Position numbers and translations under genes: made by a program
Shown: positions 13,655 through 17,989 of the stretch, one piece after another
Layout of the letters: each line of letters begins with the position of its first letter
How positions within the stretch are numbered: position 1 is the first letter of the stretch
Source: JAAYCI01 sp031551695
GTDB taxonomy: Bacteria > Bacillota > Clostridia > Oscillospirales > Ruminococcaceae
DNA: 17,989 nucleotides
Reading direction: 5' to 3'
NCBI GenBank assembly: GCA_031551695.1
Contig: JAVBNG010000033.1
Span: 1-17,989, forward strand
The notes under the pieces: generated by a model
Database searches by the model: none
Told to the model about the DNA's origin: nothing
The model's input: the letters and a program-made list of their open reading frames with translations, nothing else

Positions 13655-14566
13655 ATGGCCGAACACACGCACGCTTACCGGATTTTGGCTGTTGACGACA
13701 GCCCGCTGAACCGGCAAATGATCCGAAACATTCTGCAGGATGATTACACGGTGAAAACGGCCGCGACAGCCGCGGAAGGGGTTGCCCTTGTCCGGGAGTT
13801 CCAGCCGCACCTGATCCTTCTGGACATCATTTTGCCCGACGCAAACGGGTTTGATATCCTGGTTGCGCTGAAGGAGGGGGCGGGCACCAGGGATATCCCT
13901 GTTATCATCATCAGCGGGCTGGGCAGTGACGGGGACGAGGAACGGGGCTTTTTGCTGGGCGCGGTGGATTACATCCGCAAGCCCTTCAAGGACGCCATTG
14001 TAAAAGCCCGGGTAAACACGCAGATACGCATCATCAAGCATATCGAGGCCATTGAGCGCCTGGGCCTTCTCGACGCGCTTACCGGCATCCAAAACCGGCG
14101 CGCCTTCGACAGCCAGCTTCTCTACGAGTGGGGGCGGGCCATACGGGAACAGGGCACGGTAAGCCTGCTGATGCTGGATGTGGACAAGTTCAAAACCTAC
14201 AACGACACTTACGGCCACCCGCAGGGAGACAAACTGCTGCGCGGCGTTGCCAGCACCATGCGCGAGACGCTCAGCCGGTCGGTGGACCTTGCGTACCGCT
14301 ACGGCGGGGAGGAGTTTGTGGTGCTGCTGCCCGGAACGGGGCCTGCGGGCGCTGCGGTTGTGGCGGAAAAGCTGCGCCTTGCCATAAAAGCGCTGCGGGT
14401 GCCCTGCGAGGACGTGCCCACCAGCGTCACGGTAAGCATCGGCGCCGCCAGCGCGCAGCCCAAGGTGGGAGACGCGGTGGAGCACCTTGTGGAGGCGGCC
14501 GACCAGATGCTGTACCGGGCAAAAGAAACCGGACGCGACCAGGTGCAGTCTGGCGCGTCCGGCTGA
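13655..14566 (+). CDS. Response regulator with GGDEF domain (diguanylate cyclase)
   Basis: A 303-residue cytoplasmic two-domain protein. The receiver domain (8-125) has the acidic pair Asp14-Asp15, phospho-acceptor Asp57 (LILLD), Ser87 and Lys109 in RKPF. The GGDEF domain (about 138-300) has the active-site GGEEF at 217-221, DVDKFKTYNDTYGH upstream, and an RSVD inhibitory site (208-211) exactly five residues before GGEEF, so it should make cyclic di-GMP from two GTP with product inhibition. Start chosen at ATG 13655, 5 nt after GGAGG; a longer form from 13388 would add 89 non-conserved residues. No partner histidine kinase lies in the window, and the strong terminator upstream separates it from the operon. 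Confidence 0.93.
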   Translation: MAEHTHAYRILAVDDSPLNRQMIRNILQDDYTVKTAATAAEGVALVREFQPHLILLDIILPDANGFDILVALKEGAGTRDIPVIIISGLGSDGDEERGFLLGAVDYIRKPFKDAIVKARVNTQIRIIKHIEAIERLGLLDALTGIQNRRAFDSQLLYEWGRAIREQGTVSLLMLDVDKFKTYNDTYGHPQGDKLLRGVASTMRETLSRSVDLAYRYGGEEFVVLLPGTGPAGAAVVAEKLRLAIKALRVPCEDVPTSVTVSIGAASAQPKVGDAVEHLVEAADQMLYRAKETGRDQVQSGASG

Positions 14567-14567
14567 G

Positions 14568-14584
14568 CGGCGGCCTTGCCGCCG
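14568..14584 (+). terminator. GC-rich hairpin between convergent genes, possible terminator
   Basis: CGGCGGC (14568-14574) pairs with GCCGCCG (14578-14584) over a 3-nt loop, starting two bases after the response-regulator stop codon. The following sequence is only mildly T-rich, so termination is uncertain. Confidence 0.35.
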
Positions 14585-14603
14585 GTGGTTATGTTTTGGC
14601 GCG

Positions 14604-17081
14604 TCATGATGGCTGGGAAAAGGTGATGGCCGCGGTGCCACCGCCTGTTGTCTCCACGCGCAGCAGGCGGGCGGCTTCGTCATAGCTCAGCAGCGCACCG
14701 CCCGTGATGCCGGCGGGGCGGTTTGCCCCGTGGATTTCAAGGATGTGCCGCCGCCCCGCGCCGCCGCAGACGGTGACAGTGAGGCCGCCCGGCGCGGGAG
14801 CCGCCGTTAACACAACGGGCGCGCCAAGGCCCAAAACAGCGGCCTGTATGGCCGCTTTACCGGGCAAAATTTTCCAGCGAATGACTTTGTCCGGGAATTC
14901 GTCAACATGGTTTTTCGCCTCCACCAGCGGGGTGGCGGTGCCAAAGCGCAAAAAGAGTGGCATGGTCTCGATGGGGGTGGGGTAATCTATCCAGCGGCCA
15001 CCGTCAAATATTTCGCCGGTGTGCCAGTCCAGCCAGCGACCCTCGGGCAAATACAGGCGGCGGACAGGGTTGTTGCCGAACACGCCGGCCACCAGCAGGT
15101 TGCGGCCCAGCATGTACGCATCGTCGATGGCAAGCACCGTGGGGTCGTCTCCAAAATCCAGCGCAAGGTGGCGCATCATGGGGGTGCAGCTTTCCACCGC
15201 GTGGTGGGCCTCGGCGTAAAGGTATTCGATGAGGCTGTAGCGGATGGCGGCGTACGTTTGGTACACCGCCACTGCGGTTTCGCCGTAGTGCCAGGGCTCC
15301 CGCGGGGCGGTGCCGTGGAAGCGCACGTGGGAAGAAAGCATGCCCAGCTGCATCCAGCGGATGTAGACGTCCGGCTCCGGCGCGGAATAATACCCGCCCA
15401 CGTCGTGGCTCCAGAATGGGAAGCCGGAAAGGCCGAGGGACAACCCGCCGCGCAGGGTGTGGAACATGCCCGCGTAGTCGGAGTCGGAATCGCCCGCCCA
15501 GTAAAGCGGGAAGCGCTGGCCGCCGGAAAAGGCGCTGCGGCCCCACACGAGGGCTTCATCGCCGTGCACCTCTTCGCACACGGCGTAGGCGGCGTCGTTG
15601 TACAGCAGCGGGTACAAATTGTGCATCTCGCTGCCGGGCAGGCTGTGGTAGGCGTAGTCTTCATCGGCGTTTTCGCCGAAGTCTGTTTTGACAACGGCCA
15701 CGCCCATTTGCAAAAGGGCCCGCAGCTGCCGCTGGTACCACGCCACTGCGTCCGGGTTTGAAAAATCCAACACGCCCACGGTGTTCTCGTTTTCTTTGCC
15801 CGGTGGGGGCGCGGGGAAATAACCTTTTTGCAGGCACTCCTCATACACGGGGGTGCCTTTGTTCAGGTAGGGCAGCTGCCACAGGGACAGGCGGTAGCCC
15901 TGCTGTTTCATTTCCCGCATCATGGCGGCGGGGTCCGGGTAGCGGCTCTCGTCAAACCGGAAGTCGAACCCGTGGGTCTCGTAGCGGGTCCAGGCCCAGT
16001 CCAGGTGGATGACGTCGCAGGGGAGTTGCCGCCGTCGCAGTTCGCGGCAGACCTCCTCGATTTCGGCGCGGGTGCGGTAGCAGTTGCGGCCCATCCACAC
16101 GCCGAAGGACCATTTCGGCGGCACGTGGCGGCATTGGCCGGTAAGGCCGCAATAGGCCTGCAGCATCGTTTCATAAGAGGGGCCGGGCAGGAAGAACAGG
16201 TCCAGCTGGGTATCGAAGCTGGCCACGGTGTAGGCCTTGAAAAAGTAGCTGCCCATGTCGAACAGGCTTTTTTTGGCGGAGTTCAAATACAGGCCGTAGC
16301 CCTTGTTGCTCATAAAAAACGGCACGGGCTTGTAGCTTTTTATGGTGGACGCGCCGAGGGGGTTGATGGACCAGATGAGCTTTTCCTCGCCGTTTTTGTT
16401 CGCCTTGCCAAAGGCCTCGCCAAAGCCGAAAAAAGCCTCGTCGTGGGCCATGCGCACGGCCTCGGTGTAGCAGGTTTCGCCGGTAGTATCGTCCACCACA
16501 AAGCCGAAGGGGTAAGCCTCCAGGGCGGGGTAGCTGTTGGCCACCTCTTCCGGCGTCAGCGTGCTTTCCGCCTCGGAGAGGCCGCGGCGGCGGTCCGCCG
16601 TGGTGGAGTGGGCGTCGTCGTTATACTGGGTGTACAGCGTTTGGCCGTTTGCGTCCTGGATGGTGAGGCAAAACGGGTCTTTGGCAATGACGGCGGTGAT
16701 GCCGCCGCCTTTGGCGGTGAGCGCCGTTTCGCTTTCTTCCACGGCAACGGCTTCGCCGGGCGCGGGCGCCGCCGCTAGCATGGGGCGGGGGATGTCTTGC
16801 ACCACTTCGCCCCGCTGCAGCCGGATGCGCAAGGCGCCGCCGGCTAAAAAGTCCAGCCGCAGGGCGGCGGGCTCGGTTTTGCCGCGGTTGATGAAATAGC
16901 GGCTGGTTTGGTTGAAGCTGGAGGGCACGGCCGTTTTTTCGCAAACCGCGGCGGCGCAGGAAAGGAAGAGGCTTGCGCCCCCGGCGTGCCAGCCCAAAAC
17001 TTTGCGCACCGGGTACACGGTGAGGCCCATATTTGCCAAAAAAGTGGCGGAATAGGTTTTGTATTCGGTGCGGTCCAGCAT
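14604..17081 (-). CDS. yicI: Glycoside hydrolase family 31, YicI-type alpha-xylosidase/alpha-glucosidase
   Basis: An 825-residue retaining glycosidase without a signal peptide, so probably intracellular. The N-terminal beta-sandwich (to about residue 310, with FFGFGEAFG near 217-225) precedes a catalytic barrel with HLDWAW (359-364), nucleophile Asp467 in VKTDFGE, GRSAFSGGQRFPLYWAGD (514-531) with Asp531 as likely acid/base, and LSSHVRFHG (582-590). The KTDFGE sequence and length resemble YicI alpha-xylosidases more than maltases, so release of xylose or glucose from alpha-linked oligosaccharides is likely; exact specificity is unproven. The frame is open upstream to 17624, but that extension is an Arg/His-rich shadow of the aldolase gene; ATG 17081 has AAAGGAGG at 7-nt spacing. 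Lies 53 nt after the aldolase gene, probably in the same operon. Confidence 0.92.
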   Translation of the reverse strand: MLDRTEYKTYSATFLANMGLTVYPVRKVLGWHAGGASLFLSCAAAVCEKTAVPSSFNQTSRYFINRGKTEPAALRLDFLAGGALRIRLQRGEVVQDIPRPMLAAAPAPGEAVAVEESETALTAKGGGITAVIAKDPFCLTIQDANGQTLYTQYNDDAHSTTADRRRGLSEAESTLTPEEVANSYPALEAYPFGFVVDDTTGETCYTEAVRMAHDEAFFGFGEAFGKANKNGEEKLIWSINPLGASTIKSYKPVPFFMSNKGYGLYLNSAKKSLFDMGSYFFKAYTVASFDTQLDLFFLPGPSYETMLQAYCGLTGQCRHVPPKWSFGVWMGRNCYRTRAEIEEVCRELRRRQLPCDVIHLDWAWTRYETHGFDFRFDESRYPDPAAMMREMKQQGYRLSLWQLPYLNKGTPVYEECLQKGYFPAPPPGKENENTVGVLDFSNPDAVAWYQRQLRALLQMGVAVVKTDFGENADEDYAYHSLPGSEMHNLYPLLYNDAAYAVCEEVHGDEALVWGRSAFSGGQRFPLYWAGDSDSDYAGMFHTLRGGLSLGLSGFPFWSHDVGGYYSAPEPDVYIRWMQLGMLSSHVRFHGTAPREPWHYGETAVAVYQTYAAIRYSLIEYLYAEAHHAVESCTPMMRHLALDFGDDPTVLAIDDAYMLGRNLLVAGVFGNNPVRRLYLPEGRWLDWHTGEIFDGGRWIDYPTPIETMPLFLRFGTATPLVEAKNHVDEFPDKVIRWKILPGKAAIQAAVLGLGAPVVLTAAPAPGGLTVTVCGGAGRRHILEIHGANRPAGITGGALLSYDEAARLLRVETTGGGTAAITFSQPS

Positions 17082-17134
17082 AGGGCGTCCTCCTTTGGGC
17101 AGCTTTGCAGAATGGCGGTTTGAATCCCGGCTGG

Positions 17135-17989
17135 TTACAGCAGCGCGGCTTTGCCCGCGCCGCCGAACAGGTTTATCTTGTGGCGGGCCACGTCCGTCAT
17201 GGCGGCGGTGGGGCCGTCTGTCAGCTGGTTGGCGTATTTCGCGCCGGAAAGCCCGGGCAAAGCGTCCAGCGTGGCTTTGATGAAGGTGTCGGACAGTTCG
17301 GTCGCCACGTTGATTTTGGAAATGCCGTTTCGGGCGGCCTCGGCCAGCTGGTCGTCCGGCGTGTAGGACGAGCCGTGCATGACGAGGGGCGCGGGCACTT
17401 TGGCGGCAATGTTGCGCAGCAGGGGGATGTCCAGGGTGGGGCGTGTGCTGTAATTGCCGTGGGTGGTGCCGATGGAGACGGCCACAAAATCCACGCCGGT
17501 CTCTTCGTAAAAGCGGGCGGCCTCGTCCGGGTCGGTATAGGCGGAAGCGGTGCCGCCGCTGCCCAGTTCGCCACCGCCCACGTGGCCGATTTCGCCCTCC
17601 ACCGTGGTGGGCATGGCGCGGCAAAAATCCGCCACTTGTTTTGTGCGGGCAATGTTTTCGGCAAGGGGCGAGGCGGAGGCGTCCAGCATCACGGAGGTGA
17701 AGCCCGCGGCCACCGCCGTGCCCACCTGGGAAAGGGTTTCGCCGTGGTCCAGATGCACGGCCACGGGCACGGCGGCTTTTTTGGCCACGGCAATGCCAAT
17801 GGCGCCAAGCAGTTCAAGGCCCGGCGCGGCGGCAAAGCCGCTCCACACCTGCAGCATCACCGGGGCGTTTTCCGCCTCGGCCGCCGCCACAAAGGCGAGG
17901 GCGCTTTCCATATTGAAAATGGTAAAGGAAGCCACCGCGAAGCCGGCCGCGCGGGCGGGTGACCGCAGGGCTTGTGGGGGGGAAAGGGG
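17135..17989 (-). CDS. fba: Class II fructose-/tagatose-bisphosphate aldolase family, start off the right edge
   Basis: A zinc-dependent aldolase of the Fba/GatY/KbaY type, splitting a ketose bisphosphate into glycerone phosphate and an aldehyde. Conserved elements are HLDHG (catalytic Asp and zinc His), SVMLD, VEGEIGHVGG (zinc-site Glu), GTTHGNY (His), VMHGSS (His) and GISKINVATEL. The short form starting at the GTG at 17935 would cut the family's conserved N-terminus. Reading on to the edge gives PLSPPQALRSPARAAGFAVASFTIFNME, whose second half matches the family's G-AV-AFN--N-E, and the PL is typical of residues 2-3, so the start codon is probably the next triplet outside the window. Active-site residues are intact. 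Pairing with GH31 suggests sugar catabolism. Fructose versus tagatose specificity cannot be decided. Confidence 0.9.
   Translation of the reverse strand, partial: PLSPPQALRSPARAAGFAVASFTIFNMESALAFVAAAEAENAPVMLQVWSGFAAAPGLELLGAIGIAVAKKAAVPVAVHLDHGETLSQVGTAVAAGFTSVMLDASASPLAENIARTKQVADFCRAMPTTVEGEIGHVGGGELGSGGTASAYTDPDEAARFYEETGVDFVAVSIGTTHGNYSTRPTLDIPLLRNIAAKVPAPLVMHGSSYTPDDQLAEAARNGISKINVATELSDTFIKATLDALPGLSGAKYANQLTDGPTAAMTDVARHKINLFGGAGKAALL

Noticed and set aside
15828..16778. Open frames of about 280-316 codons on the plus strand at 14907-15761, 15828-16778 and 17105-17962
   Set aside because: All are antisense to the GH31 and aldolase genes, which carry clear catalytic motifs.
17082..17624. 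181-residue N-terminal extension of the GH31 protein
   Set aside because: Arg/His/Pro-rich out-of-frame reading of the aldolase gene; the ATG at 17081 has AAAGGAGG at good spacing.

Overview
The window looks like chromosomal DNA from a GC-rich member of the Clostridia, probably near the Oscillospirales. That placement is inferred from strong AGGAGG-type ribosome binding sites, a P-protein split into two subunits, a YwlG/DUF436 gene, a repeat-rich exported protein and sigma-A-like promoters in AT-rich gaps. No rRNA, tRNA, CRISPR array, insertion sequence or phage gene was seen.

Layout. (1) Positions 1-1710, minus strand: the N-terminal 570 residues of an exported, glycine-rich repeat protein that runs off the left edge, with a good promoter at 1804-1832. 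(2) 2083-2874, minus: a UcpA-type short-chain dehydrogenase, divergent from (3) a MerR-family activator at 3202-4077. (4) 4649-13301, plus: seven co-directional genes. They encode two P-protein (glycine decarboxylase)-like subunits, YwlG/DUF436, an APC amino-acid permease, an AcoX/NAD-kinase-like protein, an MFS transporter and a second short-chain dehydrogenase. The run ends at a strong stem-loop terminator (13319-13356). (5) 13655-14566, plus: a receiver-GGDEF response regulator. (6) 14604-17989, minus: a class II aldolase (start just off the right edge) followed by a GH31 alpha-xylosidase/alpha-glucosidase, probably a small sugar operon unrelated to (4).

Main point. The MerR gene appears to control the genes on both sides of it. 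The promoters of the ucpA-like gene and of the seven-gene run both read TTGACC-19 bp-TA(C/T)A(G/C)T, with a CTCC/GGAG dyad in the 19-bp spacer. This overlong spacer with an internal dyad is the hallmark of MerR-activated promoters. A third copy of the dyad lies upstream of merR. The regulated unit has both P-protein halves but no gcvT, gcvH or lpd and no glycine riboswitch that I can see, and the P-protein active-site loops differ from those I know in true glycine decarboxylases. I infer an inducible uptake and catabolic system for an amino-acid-like compound: the permease and/or MFS protein import or export, the P-protein-like pair does PLP chemistry, the dehydrogenases act on carbonyl/alcohol intermediates, and the AcoX-like kinase and YwlG have unknown steps. 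The substrate cannot be named from sequence.

Two RNA-level structures inside the operon stand out: a 13-bp perfect stem-loop before ywlG, and a roughly 118-nt element closed by an 18-pair stem before the kinase gene.
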